From Salipiger abyssi (GTDB lineage Bacteria > Pseudomonadota > Alphaproteobacteria > Rhodobacterales > Rhodobacteraceae), in NCBI RefSeq assembly GCF_017311415.1, contig NZ_JAEKIS010000001.1, positions 1 through 64,000 on the forward strand: DNA of 64,000 nucleotides. Direction: 5' to 3'. The translations under genes were made by a program, and so were the position numbers. The first letter of the stretch is position 1; each line of letters starts with the position of its first letter. The notes beneath the pieces were generated by a model that saw only the letters and a list, made by a program, of their open reading frames with translations, made no database searches and was not told where the DNA came from. Shown here piece after piece: positions 43,251 through 53,682 of this stretch.

Positions 43251-44163
43251 TCACCCCGCGATTTTCCAGCTCTGCCTTAGCCCTTGCCATGCTCAGAAGA
43301 CGCCTGAACGCTGGGTTGTCGTTATTCGGCGACCAGATTGCAGAAAATGGAAGGCGCTCGCCCTTGATCGGTCGAAAGACCACTCCCGGATGGGTCGTCA
43401 CTGTCATTGCCTCGCTGACCACGGTCAAACCTCGCCCAATGGCAACCAATGACAGCAGGTTATCTCGACTTACGGACTGCACATGTATGTCAGGGTGCCA
43501 ACTGAGCTCTGCCAGCTTCCTCACCAGATAGTCATAGATCTCTTGGCCCGGCGCTGTTTCGCTGACCATGAAAGCCTCGCCGCTAAGCTCGCGCCAGTCG
43601 ACTGCTGTCCGGATGGCTAACTCATGGCGTTCAGGCAGGACAACGAAAACACCTTCCGACCACATCAATGCGCTGTCGCAATCTTGCCAGGTTCGGGTTC
43701 CGGTTAGGAAAGCGACGTCGAGTTTGAGCCCGCGAATTGCAGCGACGTGTTCTTCCGGGTTTCCATCGATCAATTCGATCTGAACATGGTTGTGCTGCTC
43801 CCCGAAGGAGCGCAGCAATTCGGCCAGAAAGCCCGAGGCAATCGATGAATAAATGCCGACTCTTATACGGCCGTTTTCCGATCTGCCAAGTGCCGCCATC
43901 GCGTGCAAGCTCTCATCTAGCCCGCGAATTATCTGACGTGCGCGAGGTAGAAATTGTTGCCCGGCGCGGTTTAGGGTCACACCGCTTCGATGACGGTGGA
44001 ACAAGGATGTCCCGAGGCGATCTTCGAGATCGCAGATGCATCGACTGATTGATGACTGCTGGACACCCATCGTGCTTCCAGCCTTTCGGAAACTGCCATG
44101 ATCGGCTGCATTAACGAAGCACCGCAGGTGCCGAAACTCAATGTCACGTGCTCTCCTTTTCAT
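43183..44163 (-). CDS. LysR-family regulator at the end of the trb cluster (TraR-like position)
   Basis: 326 aa. N-terminal winged HTH (EFRHLRCFVNAADHGSFRKA, QQSSISRCICDLEDRLGTSL) and a C-terminal substrate-binding domain. LysR-type TraR proteins are usual in Tn4371-like ICEs and control transfer genes. The last 22 residues run antisense through the DUF2274 gene, an unusual extension that may result from loss of an earlier stop. 44164-44429, upstream of this gene and downstream of the Hsp20 gene, holds no gene and should include its promoter. Confidence 0.88.
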   Translation of the reverse strand: MKRRARDIEFRHLRCFVNAADHGSFRKAGSTMGVQQSSISRCICDLEDRLGTSLFHRHRSGVTLNRAGQQFLPRARQIIRGLDESLHAMAALGRSENGRIRVGIYSSIASGFLAELLRSFGEQHNHVQIELIDGNPEEHVAAIRGLKLDVAFLTGTRTWQDCDSALMWSEGVFVVLPERHELAIRTAVDWRELSGEAFMVSETAPGQEIYDYLVRKLAELSWHPDIHVQSVSRDNLLSLVAIGRGLTVVSEAMTVTTHPGVVFRPIKGERLPFSAIWSPNNDNPAFRRLLSMARAKAELENRGVINGHPCGIEQPVSPSRTRDPWP

Positions 44164-44429
44164 CGTGTGTCATCCGCTCGATGCCCCCATAGGTGGGTCT
44201 CGCACTCGATCGTGCAGGGTTCTGGTGCCGTGCTTTTTACGAGATCGTTCGTCCATTTTAGCTATGTGAACTGCTAGGAAGTACTTTTGCGGAAGACCAG
44301 TCCCGGGCAACTGCCTGAAGTTCCAACCGGACCTGCATCGCTCTCTCCCGATTGGATTTAGCCGTCCAAGACTGGAGAAGTGTAGGTCGTCGTGCCGACA
44401 GCACGGTGCCGCCGGCACGCCACTTGGCA

Positions 44430-44921
44430 TCAGGCGTTTTTCACCTCGATGCGCTTGACCTTGGCCTGCGCCTCCGGGGTCTGCGGCAGCTTGATCGTCA
44501 GCACGCCGTTCTTGAAGCTGGCATCGGCCTTCTCACCGTCGACTCCCGGCGGTAGCGGGATCGTGCGATAGATCGCGCCATAGCTGCGTTCGGAGAGATA
44601 ATAGCCCTTCTTCTCCTCCTGCCGCTCGATCTTCTTCTCGCCCTTGATGGTCAGCATGTCGTCGGTCACGGTGACCTCGATGTCCTTCATTTCCATCCCG
44701 GGCAGTTCGATCGATACCTCCACGTGATCTTCGGTCTCGACCACGTCGGATTTCGCCTCGCCGCCTCCCCAGGGCCAGTCGAAATCGCCGACGCGGTTCC
44801 AGAAGCCTTCAAACACACGGTTCATGTCGCGTTGAAGGGTGGCGATGGGGTTCTGGTCATCACTTTTCGGGTCGGGCGCATGATCCTTCCGCGCCCAAGG
44901 GATCAGGTCCTTGATCTGCAT
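44430..44921 (-). CDS. Hsp20 small heat-shock protein (sHSP 1)
   Basis: 163 aa from ATG 44921 with AAAGGAG upstream. N-terminal arm MQIKDLIPWARKDH; alpha-crystallin domain with DVVETEDHVEVSIELPGMEM and the conserved FKNGVLTIKLPQ, C-terminal IxV-like (IEV) tail. Holdase that binds unfolding proteins for ClpK/DnaK. It begins the heat-resistance cargo and is the last of three sHSP genes on the minus strand (45804 to 44430). Confidence 0.93.
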   Translation of the reverse strand: MQIKDLIPWARKDHAPDPKSDDQNPIATLQRDMNRVFEGFWNRVGDFDWPWGGGEAKSDVVETEDHVEVSIELPGMEMKDIEVTVTDDMLTIKGEKKIERQEEKKGYYLSERSYGAIYRTIPLPPGVDGEKADASFKNGVLTIKLPQTPEAQAKVKRIEVKNA

Positions 44922-44961
44922 GTGAGTTCTCCTTTCTTCTTTTGGGTGCGACATGTCGGGT

Positions 44962-45360
44962 TTACGAAGCCGTTACCGTGATCTTTTTGGGTTGGGCTTC
45001 CGCTGCGCGCGGCAGCGTCAGGGTCAACACACCGTTCGAGACCTGCGCGCCGATCTTGTCGGGGTCGAAGTCGTCGGACATGGTGAAGGCTCGCTCGAAA
45101 TCGCCCTCGCCGTATTCGGCATAGGCCAATTGCAGCTTCTCGGGCTGCGTGGCATGGACCTTACCTCGGATCGTCAACACGCGCTTTTCGAGCGTGATAT
45201 CCACGTCTTCGGCGGCGACGCCCGGCATCTCGAGCATCAGCGTCACCCCGTCAGTCGTTTCGACGATGTCGGTCAGCGGCCTGTAGATACGACGGCCGGT
45301 GGTGGTTTCCGGTGTCTCGGCCGCGGTCTTGTCGGCAGTATGTGTCACATCGTTGGTCAT
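44962..45360 (-). CDS. Hsp20 small heat-shock protein (sHSP 2)
   Basis: 132 aa from ATG 45360 with GAGGAGG upstream. Shorter type: Thr-rich N-terminal arm, then IYRPLTDIVETTDGVTLMLE, the region KRVLTIRGKVHATQPEKLQL, and the core VSNGVLTLTLPRAAEAQPKK. The missing long arm and the IxV-poor end are typical of the second sHSP of stress-tolerance loci. It is 15 bases after sHSP 3. Confidence 0.92.
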   Translation of the reverse strand: MTNDVTHTADKTAAETPETTTGRRIYRPLTDIVETTDGVTLMLEMPGVAAEDVDITLEKRVLTIRGKVHATQPEKLQLAYAEYGEGDFERAFTMSDDFDPDKIGAQVSNGVLTLTLPRAAEAQPKKITVTAS

Positions 45361-45375
45361 GGATCGGTCCTCCTC

Positions 45376-45804
45376 TTACGCAGCCTTGATCTCGATTTTC
45401 CGCGGCTTGTCCTCTTCGGGACGGCCGATCACGATGCGCAGCACACCGTTGGTCATCCGCGCCTCGACCTTGTCCTCTGCGGCCACGAACGGCAGCCGAA
45501 CCGAACGAGCGAACTTGCCAAAGCCGCGTTCGTTGCGGTGCCAGCGGCCGCCTTCCGGAATTTCGGGCGCCTTGCGCTCGCCAGAGAGCGTCAGGACATT
45601 TTCCTTCACGGAAATGTCGATGTCGGCCGGGTCAACGCCAGGGAGTTCTGCCGTGATCGCGACTGCCTCGTCGCCCTGCCAGACGTTCACGGCGGGGAAA
45701 ACGGGCTGGGTCACGCGGCCAGGAGAGGTCCTGTCAAAATCGCGCAGCATCGAGCGCATCAGCGCAAACGGATCGCTGCGACGTGTGTAGGTGGGATAGA
45801 GCAT
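45376..45804 (-). CDS. Hsp20 small heat-shock protein (sHSP 3)
   Basis: 142 aa from ATG 45804 (CGGAGG upstream). MLYPTYTRRSDPFALMRSML, the crystallin domain AVAITAELPGVDPADIDISV, RWHRNERGFGKFARSVRLPF and MTNGVLRIVIGRP, ending KIEIKAA. First gene of the minus-strand sHSP operon. A CTTGAA heat-shock-like -35 box lies upstream (complement of 45891-45896), and the leader has the hairpin GGCGTGG/CCACGCC (about 45829-45851). A truncated relative is at 63397. Confidence 0.93.
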   Translation of the reverse strand: MLYPTYTRRSDPFALMRSMLRDFDRTSPGRVTQPVFPAVNVWQGDEAVAITAELPGVDPADIDISVKENVLTLSGERKAPEIPEGGRWHRNERGFGKFARSVRLPFVAAEDKVEARMTNGVLRIVIGRPEEDKPRKIEIKAA

Positions 45805-46068
45805 GTTTCGCCTCCGTCGTTTCAGTTGACGGCGTGGATTTGTCACCACGCCACTGAACGCCCGCGGAGAATGGACATGCTTCAAGGTTCGCCATTTCGG
45901 CGGCGGTCTGGTGCGTTTGCGTCTGCCATGCGTTCCTCTCAGGCGAACGTCAGGCGGTCCGCTGAATCAGCCGAACCTGTCGCGTATCCGTGAAACCCCA
46001 ACTGGGCGTTCCGCTGCGGATAAAGTGTTGCTTGTTTGCAACTTCAAGGCCTCAGCGCAAAAAAGTAC

Positions 46069-47004
46069 TCATCGATAGACGCCCCAGGGCCCGTAACGCG
46101 GCGTGGAGACGCGCACAGCCCGCGGTGCGTTCAGGGGAACGGACGGTGGGACCGGTCGGCGGGGTCCGGAAAGTGCACGCAGTCGCCGGACTCGATCGGC
46201 GGTGGGCGGGTGCGTGCGCAGGATCGAGGGTTCGGGGATGCGGCGGCCGGGCAGGAACATCTCTTCCCAGACCCGCCCGATGCGGCGTTCCAGCTTGAGG
46301 AGGGCCGAAGCGAGGCCATCGGGATCGCCGGTCAGCTCGGCGCCGCCCCTGTCGGCATCGTATTCCCGGGCCCGCGACAGCGCGAGCTGAAGAAGGGCCA
46401 TGATCGTGGGTGAAAAGATCAGGACAAGTGGTACCTGCCAGGGCACATAAGCCGCGCCGGCCAGGATTAGCGGCAGGTTCAGCAGCAGGATGAGTTGCCC
46501 AACCCAGGACGCGAGCGACACCGCGCGCGACATCGCGTCGGCCAGACCCATGATCCAGAGATCGCGGTTGGCGATGTGAGCGACCTCGTGCGCCAGGACC
46601 CCGGCCAGTTCGCGCTGGTTCATCAATCGCAGAAGACCATCGCTGACGCAGACGGCGCTTTCATCCGGAGAGCCCATAGCGAAGGCGTTCGGTATCTGGC
46701 TCGGTACATAGTAGAGTTCCGGTACACGCGGCAGCCCGGCGCGGCGTGCGAGTTCGGCCAGTATCGCCATGCCCTCTGGAAATTCCCGCCCGCTGAGCCT
46801 GCGTGCGCCGTAGGCGTTCAGCAACAGGCGTTTCGGGATGCCGGGTGACAGCAGCAATCCCAGCAAGGATCCGATGACGATCGGAATCGCCAAGCCCTGT
46901 CCCGCAATCGCCGAAACGATGAACCAGGCGATAACCGCCATACCCGCCAAAAGCAGGATGGATTGAAGCAGGTTCAGGAATTGGTGGCGCGGCGTTGCAG
47001 TCAT
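46069..47004 (-). CDS. M48 metalloprotease (HtpX-like)
   Basis: 311 aa from ATG 47004; a GTG at 47022 is weaker. Two N-terminal membrane helices, zinc motif HEVAH (139-143), a second pair of hydrophobic stretches (about 165-205), and the third ligand region SRAREYDADRGGAEL. It degrades damaged inner-membrane proteins, partnering FtsH. It is divergent from ftsH, sharing the intergenic heat-shock promoter palindrome. M48 proteases of this type belong to known heat-resistance loci. Confidence 0.9.
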   Translation of the reverse strand: MTATPRHQFLNLLQSILLLAGMAVIAWFIVSAIAGQGLAIPIVIGSLLGLLLSPGIPKRLLLNAYGARRLSGREFPEGMAILAELARRAGLPRVPELYYVPSQIPNAFAMGSPDESAVCVSDGLLRLMNQRELAGVLAHEVAHIANRDLWIMGLADAMSRAVSLASWVGQLILLLNLPLILAGAAYVPWQVPLVLIFSPTIMALLQLALSRAREYDADRGGAELTGDPDGLASALLKLERRIGRVWEEMFLPGRRIPEPSILRTHPPTADRVRRLRALSGPRRPVPPSVPLNAPRAVRVSTPRYGPWGVYR

Positions 47005-47105
47005 GATCGCAATAAACTTCACTTGCAGCTAACGGGAAGTGGCACACCACGGGATGTAAGAATTTTGGGCATCGTTGCCAGCTTCGATCTTCATGTCGGA
47101 TCCCT

Positions 47106-47122
47106 CTTGAACTCGGCTCAAG
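47106..47122. promoter_or_regulatory. Palindromic, two-way heat-shock -35 element
   Basis: CTTGAACTCGGCTCAAG gives CTTGAA on the plus strand toward ftsH and CTTGAG on the minus strand toward the M48 gene. CTTGAA is the RpoH (sigma-32) -35 box in proteobacteria. The plus-strand -10 would fall near 47125-47132; it is only a weak match. Confidence 0.45.
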
Positions 47123-47191
47123 CAATACCAATCTGGCCGGGTGTGATAAACCAGCAACATCTCTACGGGTTGGCGCCGAGGAGATAAGGGG

Positions 47192-49024
47192 ATGGAAAAG
47201 AGAACCGAATTTAATATCTGGTACTGGATCGTCGCATTTTTTGCGGTGATCTTTATTCAGGATCTGATCGCCAGCTACCGCAGCACCGCGCCGATCAGCT
47301 ATAGCCAATTCGAACAGTATCTAGCCGACGGCGACATCGCTTCGGTTGCGGTCGGGTCCGATACGATCACCGGTACTTTCGGAGCTCCCATCGACGGGCG
47401 CTCGGGCTTCGTCACCACGATCGTCGATCCCGCCATTCTTGAACGGCTGGACGACGCGGATGTCGAGATCACCGGCATTCCGCAAAACACCTGGATCGGG
47501 GCGCTTCTCTCCTGGGTGGTGCCGGCAGTGGTCTTCTTCGGTCTCTGGATGTTCGTCTTTCGCAAGTTCGCCGAGCGTCAGGGTTTTGGCGGCTTCCTGC
47601 AGGTCGGCAAGAGCAAGGCCAAGGTCTACATGGAGAAGGAAACCGGCGTCAGTTTTGCCGATGTGGCCGGGGTCGACGAGGCCAAGGCCGAGCTGGAGGA
47701 AGTGGTCGATTTCCTGAAGACGCCCGAGGAATACGGCAAGCTCGGCGCGCGGATCCCGAAAGGTATCCTGCTGGTCGGCCCGCCGGGTACCGGCAAGACG
47801 CTTCTGGCGCGGGCCGTGGCGGGCGAGGCGGGCGTGACCTTCTTCTCGATCTCCGGCTCTGAATTCGTCGAGATGTTCGTGGGCGTCGGCGCCGCAAGGG
47901 TGCGCGATCTGTTCGAGCAGGCCCGCAAGAACGCACCCGCGATCATCTTCATTGACGAGCTCGACGCGCTTGGTCGCGCCCGCGCCTCCGGTCAGATGGC
48001 CGGCGGGCATGACGAGCGTGAGCAGACGCTGAACCAGCTTCTCACTGAGCTGGACGGGTTCGACCCGTCGTCGGGGATCGTGCTGCTGGCGGCCACCAAC
48101 CGGCCGGAAATCCTGGACCCGGCGCTGCTCAGGGCCGGGCGCTTCGACCGGCAGGTGCTGGTGGACAAGCCCGACAAGAAGGGCCGCATCCAGATCCTCG
48201 GGGTACACATGAAGAAGGTGACGCTCGCACCGGATGTGGATGCCGAGAAGGTCGCCGCGCTGACCCCGGGCTTTTCCGGAGCGGACCTGGCAAATCTGGT
48301 CAATGAGGCGGCGCTATTGGCAACCCGCCGAAAGGCCGATGCGGTGACCATGGAAGACTTCAACAACGCGGTAGAGCGTATCGTCGCCGGGCTGGAAAAG
48401 CGCAATCGTGTTCTGAACGCGCGCGAGCGGGAAATCGTGGCGCATCACGAAATGGGGCACGCGCTGGTCGCGATGGCGCTGCCGGCGGTCGATCCGGTGC
48501 ACAAGGTCTCGATCATCCCGCGCGGGATCGGTGCGCTCGGCTATACGATCCAGCGCCCGACCGAAGACCGCTTCCTGATGACCCGCGAGGAACTGGAGAA
48601 CAAGATCGCCGTTCTTCTGGGCGGGCGTGCGGCCGAGAAGGTCATATACGATCACCTTTCGACCGGTGCCGCCGACGACCTGGTGAAGGCAACCGACATC
48701 GCCAGGGGCATGGTCGCGCGCTACGGCATGGACCCCGATCTGGGCCATGTCAGCTATGACACCGAGCGGCCCGGCTTCCTTGGCACGGGGGATCAATCCG
48801 CCTGGCTCAACCGCCGCCACAGCGAGGCAACGGCCGAGCGGATGGATACCGCTGTCAAGGCGATCATCGACGACATCTTCGCACGTACGGTCGCGCTTCT
48901 CGACGCGAACCGGGCGCTGCTGGAGGAAACGTCCCGCGATCTGCTCGACCGCGAGACGCTGGACGAGCCCGACCTTCGGGCCATCGCAGAAAAGGTCCGC
49001 ACTCAGGAGGTCGAGGCGGCCTGA
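47192..49024 (+). CDS. ftsH: FtsH membrane AAA+ protease
   Basis: 610 aa. Two membrane helices (about 10-27 and 105-123) around a small periplasmic domain; AAA+ with Walker A GPPGTGKT (about 196-203), Walker [15 protein letters not shown] region [20 protein letters not shown]; zinc protease motif HEMGH (419-423). It removes damaged membrane proteins. It is a second, cargo-borne FtsH, as in described stress-tolerance loci, and is followed 52 bases later by the disaggregase gene. Confidence 0.95.
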   Translation: MEKRTEFNIWYWIVAFFAVIFIQDLIASYRSTAPISYSQFEQYLADGDIASVAVGSDTITGTFGAPIDGRSGFVTTIVDPAILERLDDADVEITGIPQNTWIGALLSWVVPAVVFFGLWMFVFRKFAERQGFGGFLQVGKSKAKVYMEKETGVSFADVAGVDEAKAELEEVVDFLKTPEEYGKLGARIPKGILLVGPPGTGKTLLARAVAGEAGVTFFSISGSEFVEMFVGVGAARVRDLFEQARKNAPAIIFIDELDALGRARASGQMAGGHDEREQTLNQLLTELDGFDPSSGIVLLAATNRPEILDPALLRAGRFDRQVLVDKPDKKGRIQILGVHMKKVTLAPDVDAEKVAALTPGFSGADLANLVNEAALLATRRKADAVTMEDFNNAVERIVAGLEKRNRVLNAREREIVAHHEMGHALVAMALPAVDPVHKVSIIPRGIGALGYTIQRPTEDRFLMTREELENKIAVLLGGRAAEKVIYDHLSTGAADDLVKATDIARGMVARYGMDPDLGHVSYDTERPGFLGTGDQSAWLNRRHSEATAERMDTAVKAIIDDIFARTVALLDANRALLEETSRDLLDRETLDEPDLRAIAEKVRTQEVEAA

Positions 49025-49076
49025 ATATAGAGACCCAGTCCGGACGTTCCGGCTGGGAGCATGACGGAGGTGAAAA

Positions 49077-51857
49077 ATGGCAAACGGCATCTGTGATATC
49101 TGCAAATCCCGACCTGCCAGCTTTCGTGCGCAGGTCTCTGTCAACGGTGAACGCAAGGTGATGGAGCTTTGCGACGAGGACTACCGCAGGATCGCCCGAC
49201 GGCAGGGGCGTAGCGCATCGCCACTGGAATCGCTTTTCGGAGGGCGCTCGCTCTTCGATGAATTCTTTGGCGATGCCGGTGGCCTTTTCGATCGGTTTGG
49301 CGAAGATCAGGGGCAACCCGTCCCGATCCGACAGGCGGGGCGCACCGCGCGGCGCGGCGGCATCAATATCGCTGACCGCCTGAGCGAACAGGCCAACCGG
49401 CTTTTGCAGGAGGCGGGCCAGAAGGCGCATGAATTCGGCCGGACCGAGGTTGATACGGAACACCTTCTGCTGGCGCTGACCGGCTCGGATGTTGTCCGCA
49501 CGGTGCTGGGGCAGGTCAAGATCGACGCCGACGATCTGCGCCGCCAGATCGAGAGCGAAGCGAAGAAGGGCGACGCAACGGGGGAGGACCGTGAGATCGG
49601 CGTCAGCCCGCGGGTGAAGGATGCGCTGAACCGCGCCTTCATCGCCTCGAACGAGCTGGGCCATTCCTATGTCGGCCCCGAACACCTTCTGATCGGTCTC
49701 GCCGAAGAGGGGGAGGGCGTGGCGTCGAGCATCTTGAACCGGCTGGGCCTGACGCCGCAGGCGCTACGCCAGCAGGTGACGAAGGTCGTCGGTCAGGGGG
49801 CCGAGGAAGGCCGTGTCGAAACCCCGTCGAGCACGCCTGATCTGGATGAATATAGCCGCGATTTGACCAAGCTGGCGCGCGAGGGCAGGCTCGACCCGGT
49901 GATCGGCCGGGCGCGTGAAATCGAAACGACGATCGAGGTTCTGGCGCGGCGCAAGAAGAACAACCCGGTGCTGATCGGCGAACCGGGTGTCGGCAAGACC
50001 GCGATCATCGAGGGGCTGGCGCAGCGCATCGTCGCGGGCGAGGTGCCCGAGGCGCTGCGCGACAAACGGCTGGTCGAACTCAACATCAACTCGATGGTGG
50101 CCGGATCGAAATATCGCGGTGAGTTCGAGGAGCGGGTCCAGAAGATCCTCAAGGAGATCGAGGCCAACAAGGCCGACATGATCCTGTTCATCGACGAGAT
50201 CCACACCATCGTCGGAGCCGGACAGGGCGGCGGCGAAGGCGGGCTCGACATCGCCAATACGTTCAAGCCGGCGCTGGCCCGCGGCGAGCTGAACCTGATC
50301 GGCGCGACCACCCTGAACGAGTACCAGAAATACATCGAGAAGGACGCCGCGCTGGAGCGCCGCTTCCAGCCGGTCTATGTCGATGAGCCGACGGTGGCGC
50401 AGACGATCATGATCCTGCGGGGCCTGCGCGACACGCTGGAAAGCCACCACAAGGTGACGATCACCGACGAGGCCATCGTCGCGGCGGCCGAGCTTTCCGA
50501 CCGCTACGTCACCGGCCGCTTCATGCCCGATAAGGCCATCGACCTGATCGACCAGGCTGCCGCGCGCGTGAAGATCAGCGCTACCGCGCGTCCCGTCGAT
50601 GTCCAGGAGCTCGAGGCTGAGGTCGCCCAGATCCGGCGCGAGCAGGACTACGCCGCGGGGAGGAAGCAGTTCGACCGTGCTGCTGAACTCAAGAAAGAGC
50701 TTGAAACGAAACAGGTCGAGCTTGACGAGTTGATGGAAACCTGGAAGCGCGACCGGGCCTCTGCGACGGCTGAAGTGCGCGCCGATCACGTGGCGCAGAT
50801 CGTCTCGAAACTGACCGGCGTGCCGGTGAGCGAACTGACGACAGAAGAGCGCGAAAAGCTGCTGAAACTCGAGGACAAGTTGCATGAGCGGGTAATCGGC
50901 CAGGAAGAGGCCATCCATGCCGTTGCCGACGCCGTGCGACTGGCGCGCGCCGGGCTGCGCGAGGGCTCCGGCCCGACCGCGACCTTCCTGTTCCTCGGCC
51001 CGACCGGCGTTGGCAAGACCGAGCTGGCCAAGACTCTGGCGGAGACGATCTTCGGTGATCAGGATGCGATGATCCGCATCGACATGTCCGAATATGGCGA
51101 ACGTCACGCGGTCGCGCGGCTGGTTGGCGCCCCGCCGGGCTATGTCGGTTACGACGAGGGCGGCCAGTTGACGGAACGGGTCCGGCGCCGGCCCTATTCT
51201 GTCGTGCTGCTCGACGAGATCGAGAAGGCGCATGCGGATGTCTATAACATCCTGCTGCAGGTCTTCGACGATGGCCGCCTGACCGATGGCAAGGGCCGCG
51301 TGGTGGATTTCACCAACACTATCATCATCGCCACGTCGAACCTCGGTTCCGACATCATCCAGCGCAACCTTCGCAAGCGCGGAACCAAGGAGTTCGACGA
51401 GGCCGGGCAGAAGGCCGAACTGATGGACGTTCTGCGCGTTCATTTCCGGCCCGAGTTCATCAACCGGATCGACGAAATCATCGTCTTCCATTCTCTGAAC
51501 CAGTCGGAAATCCGGCAGATCGTCGAGCTGCAGCTGGCCCGCGTCGCCCGCACGGCGATGACCCAGGGCGTCGAGCTCGACTATGACGGAAGCGTTGCGG
51601 AGCATTTCGGAGCGGTGGGTTTCCGGCCAGAGTTCGGCGCCCGCGAGTTGCGACGGCTAATCCGGTCGGAGCTGGAGACCGAGCTCGCCCGCGAGATGCT
51701 TTCGGGCCGGATCGAGGACGGGGACAAGGTGCGCGTCGCCTGGACCGCGGATGATCAGAAGATCACGTTCCAAAAGCTGGAGAGCGCAGGAGAAACCGAG
51801 GCCCTCGGCGAGCCGGGCAATAGCGATAGCGAAGAGACCGAGCCTGCCGCCGAATGA
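49077..51857 (+). CDS. clpK: ClpK/ClpG-type stand-alone disaggregase
   Basis: 926 aa. N-terminal Cys-pair domain [20 protein letters not shown] characteristic of ClpG/ClpK and absent from ClpB, then a Clp-N domain (about 105-245), AAA1 with Walker A GEPGVGKT (about 300), a short middle domain (about 505-560), and AAA2 with Walker A GPTGVGKT (about 641). No IGF/L-type ClpP loop was recognised. ClpK/ClpG is the main determinant of heat survival in transmissible stress-tolerance loci. The acidic C-terminal tail (EETEPAAE) is of the expected type. Confidence 0.93.
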   Translation: MANGICDICKSRPASFRAQVSVNGERKVMELCDEDYRRIARRQGRSASPLESLFGGRSLFDEFFGDAGGLFDRFGEDQGQPVPIRQAGRTARRGGINIADRLSEQANRLLQEAGQKAHEFGRTEVDTEHLLLALTGSDVVRTVLGQVKIDADDLRRQIESEAKKGDATGEDREIGVSPRVKDALNRAFIASNELGHSYVGPEHLLIGLAEEGEGVASSILNRLGLTPQALRQQVTKVVGQGAEEGRVETPSSTPDLDEYSRDLTKLAREGRLDPVIGRAREIETTIEVLARRKKNNPVLIGEPGVGKTAIIEGLAQRIVAGEVPEALRDKRLVELNINSMVAGSKYRGEFEERVQKILKEIEANKADMILFIDEIHTIVGAGQGGGEGGLDIANTFKPALARGELNLIGATTLNEYQKYIEKDAALERRFQPVYVDEPTVAQTIMILRGLRDTLESHHKVTITDEAIVAAAELSDRYVTGRFMPDKAIDLIDQAAARVKISATARPVDVQELEAEVAQIRREQDYAAGRKQFDRAAELKKELETKQVELDELMETWKRDRASATAEVRADHVAQIVSKLTGVPVSELTTEEREKLLKLEDKLHERVIGQEEAIHAVADAVRLARAGLREGSGPTATFLFLGPTGVGKTELAKTLAETIFGDQDAMIRIDMSEYGERHAVARLVGAPPGYVGYDEGGQLTERVRRRPYSVVLLDEIEKAHADVYNILLQVFDDGRLTDGKGRVVDFTNTIIIATSNLGSDIIQRNLRKRGTKEFDEAGQKAELMDVLRVHFRPEFINRIDEIIVFHSLNQSEIRQIVELQLARVARTAMTQGVELDYDGSVAEHFGAVGFRPEFGARELRRLIRSELETELAREMLSGRIEDGDKVRVAWTADDQKITFQKLESAGETEALGEPGNSDSEETEPAAE

Positions 51858-51916
51858 CGGCCCGTGCACCGGCGACGGTAGCGCCGCCGGTGCCGCAATC
51901 CGAAGAGAGGTAAATC

Positions 51917-52501
51917 ATGATGAAAGGACATAACCGCCCCCCATTTCGGCCGAAGATCCCCGGAACTGACCTGACATCTCCAGACGTGCCGACAGCGTTG
52001 ATCTACAGGCCAGCTCGCTCGTCCCACACCTCCGCTCCAATCAGGCGGCAGCATTGGATACTCGAGTTTGAGCCGGCCCGGGCGCCGGTCATCGAGCCTC
52101 TTATGGGCTGGACTGCAACCGAAGATCCCTATCGTCCGATCCGCCTGACATTCCCTGATCTCGACAGCGCCATCGCCTTCGCGGAACGAAACGACTGGCA
52201 GTATATCGTGCGCCACGAGCCGGACAAACGTCGATCCGTGCCACCGCGCCGCTTCTGGTGGGAAACCGTGCCAACCAGCAAGGGAGCCGATGCTCCTGGC
52301 GCCCATCGCATCGAGACAGGCCACCGACCGAGTTCCGGGCACCGGCTTCACCGAGGCATCGACGCGGCCAGCGTTCGTGATCTCTCAGCGGAACTCGCGA
52401 CGGCTGCAGACCCGGTCAGTGAAGCGAGTGCTGAGTCCTTCCCCGCGTCCGACCCACCGGCGTGGATCGGGGCGACTGTCTATGGAAGCGGGCGACGTTG
52501 A
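51917..52501 (+). CDS. NDUFS4-like (ETC complex I accessory) domain protein 1
   Basis: 194 aa (start MMKG, either Met). Central domain WILEFEPARAPVIEPLMGWT, then EDPYRPIRLTFPDLDSAIAF and a Trp-Tyr region matches the NDUFS4/ETC_C1 accessory subunit fold. The C-terminal end DPVSEASAESFPASDPPAWI is a motif found in stress-related alphaproteobacterial proteins. A role in protecting respiration is inferred. A hairpin (GCACCGGCG...CGCCGGTGC, about 51866-51893) lies between clpK and this gene. The next gene starts at its stop. Confidence 0.75.
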   Translation: MMKGHNRPPFRPKIPGTDLTSPDVPTALIYRPARSSHTSAPIRRQHWILEFEPARAPVIEPLMGWTATEDPYRPIRLTFPDLDSAIAFAERNDWQYIVRHEPDKRRSVPPRRFWWETVPTSKGADAPGAHRIETGHRPSSGHRLHRGIDAASVRDLSAELATAADPVSEASAESFPASDPPAWIGATVYGSGRR

Positions 52502-53646
52502 TGCACGCCGACCAGGGGCTGTTGGAGGCCGCCGCGTTGCTCGCCATGATGGCTTTTTGCCATGTCGCAATCTGCGCACGGCTTGGCATCCCCGCACTGG
52601 TCGGTTTCCTGCTGTCCGGCATTGTGATCGGGCCGTCGGGTCTGGGGCTCATCGCGGAGGGTGCAACACTGACGCTTATCGGTGAGGTCGGGGTGATCCT
52701 GCTTCTCTTTGCGCTTGGTCTGGAATTCTCCCTCGACAAGCTCGTGTCGCTCCGGCGACTGATCTTCGGGCTCGGTCTGGCACAGGTGCTCGTAGTCGGA
52801 GGGTTAGTCACCGTAGGGCTCCTCGTCTTTACCGAGATCGCGCCGGCGGCGGCGGTTCTGATCGCTGGCGCGGTCGCGATGTCGTCGACCGCGCTTTGCC
52901 TCAAGGTCCTGGCGGGCGGCGATGCGCTCGGAACGCCTCAGGGACGGGTCGCGATCGCTGTTCTGCTGTTTCAGGATCTGGCGGCCGTCGGCTTTCTGGC
53001 GTTTCACGATGTCATCGCCGCAGCCGGAGCCGTGGGAAGCGCGCACGACGTCCTGAAGATGGTTGGGGGCATGGGCGTGCTCGTCGGGGCGCTCTTCATC
53101 GCCCGGTCAATGCTTCAGCGGCTTGCCGGATGGGTCGCAACCCAGGGCGAGGCTGAACTCGCACAGCTTCTAGCCCTGACCGTAGCCTTGCTCGCGGCCA
53201 TTATTGCGCAGGGTGCGGGTCTTTCGCCGGCGCTCGGTGCATTCACTGCCGGCATGATGATCGCCGAGTGCGACGCTCGCCAATTTGTCGAACGGGAAAT
53301 CAGGCCGTTCCGGGATTTGTTCGTCGGGGTGTTCTTCATCGGTATCGGAACTCAACTCCATATAGGTGCGGTTTGGTCGACATGGCCAACGGTGTTGGCA
53401 TGGCTTTTTGTGCTCATGGTGGTGAAACTCGCGCTTGTTGTTGCCCTGACCCGCATGTTCGGAGAACAGCTCGAGACTGCGCTTCGCGCGGGCGCCATCC
53501 TGGCCCATGGCGGCGAATTCAGCTTGATGCTCATCTCTGTCACGACTGCCTCCGGCCTGTTGCAAGCCAAGGTCGCCGAGCCTCTGTTCCTCGCGTTGGG
53601 GCTGAGTATGCTGATTGGAGCGGTTGTGGTTCGTCGCGCAGCGTAA
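52501..53646 (+). CDS. Kef-type cation:proton antiporter, membrane domain only
   Basis: 381 aa from ATG 52501, about 11-12 membrane helices. Conserved LGIPALVGFLLSGIVIGPSG, FALGLEFSLDKL, LFQDLAAVGFLAFHD and LAHGGEFSLMLI. Full KefB-like proteins have a further RCK/TrkA-N domain after about residue 390; here the frame stops at 53646, about 37 bases before an IS30 copy, so the tail may have been lost. KefB-type antiporters are part of known heat-resistance loci. Confidence 0.85.
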   Translation: MHADQGLLEAAALLAMMAFCHVAICARLGIPALVGFLLSGIVIGPSGLGLIAEGATLTLIGEVGVILLLFALGLEFSLDKLVSLRRLIFGLGLAQVLVVGGLVTVGLLVFTEIAPAAAVLIAGAVAMSSTALCLKVLAGGDALGTPQGRVAIAVLLFQDLAAVGFLAFHDVIAAAGAVGSAHDVLKMVGGMGVLVGALFIARSMLQRLAGWVATQGEAELAQLLALTVALLAAIIAQGAGLSPALGAFTAGMMIAECDARQFVEREIRPFRDLFVGVFFIGIGTQLHIGAVWSTWPTVLAWLFVLMVVKLALVVALTRMFGEQLETALRAGAILAHGGEFSLMLISVTTASGLLQAKVAEPLFLALGLSMLIGAVVVRRAA

Positions 53647-53682
53647 ATGCGACCGACGCACACTCATGGTGACTCAAGGGAC

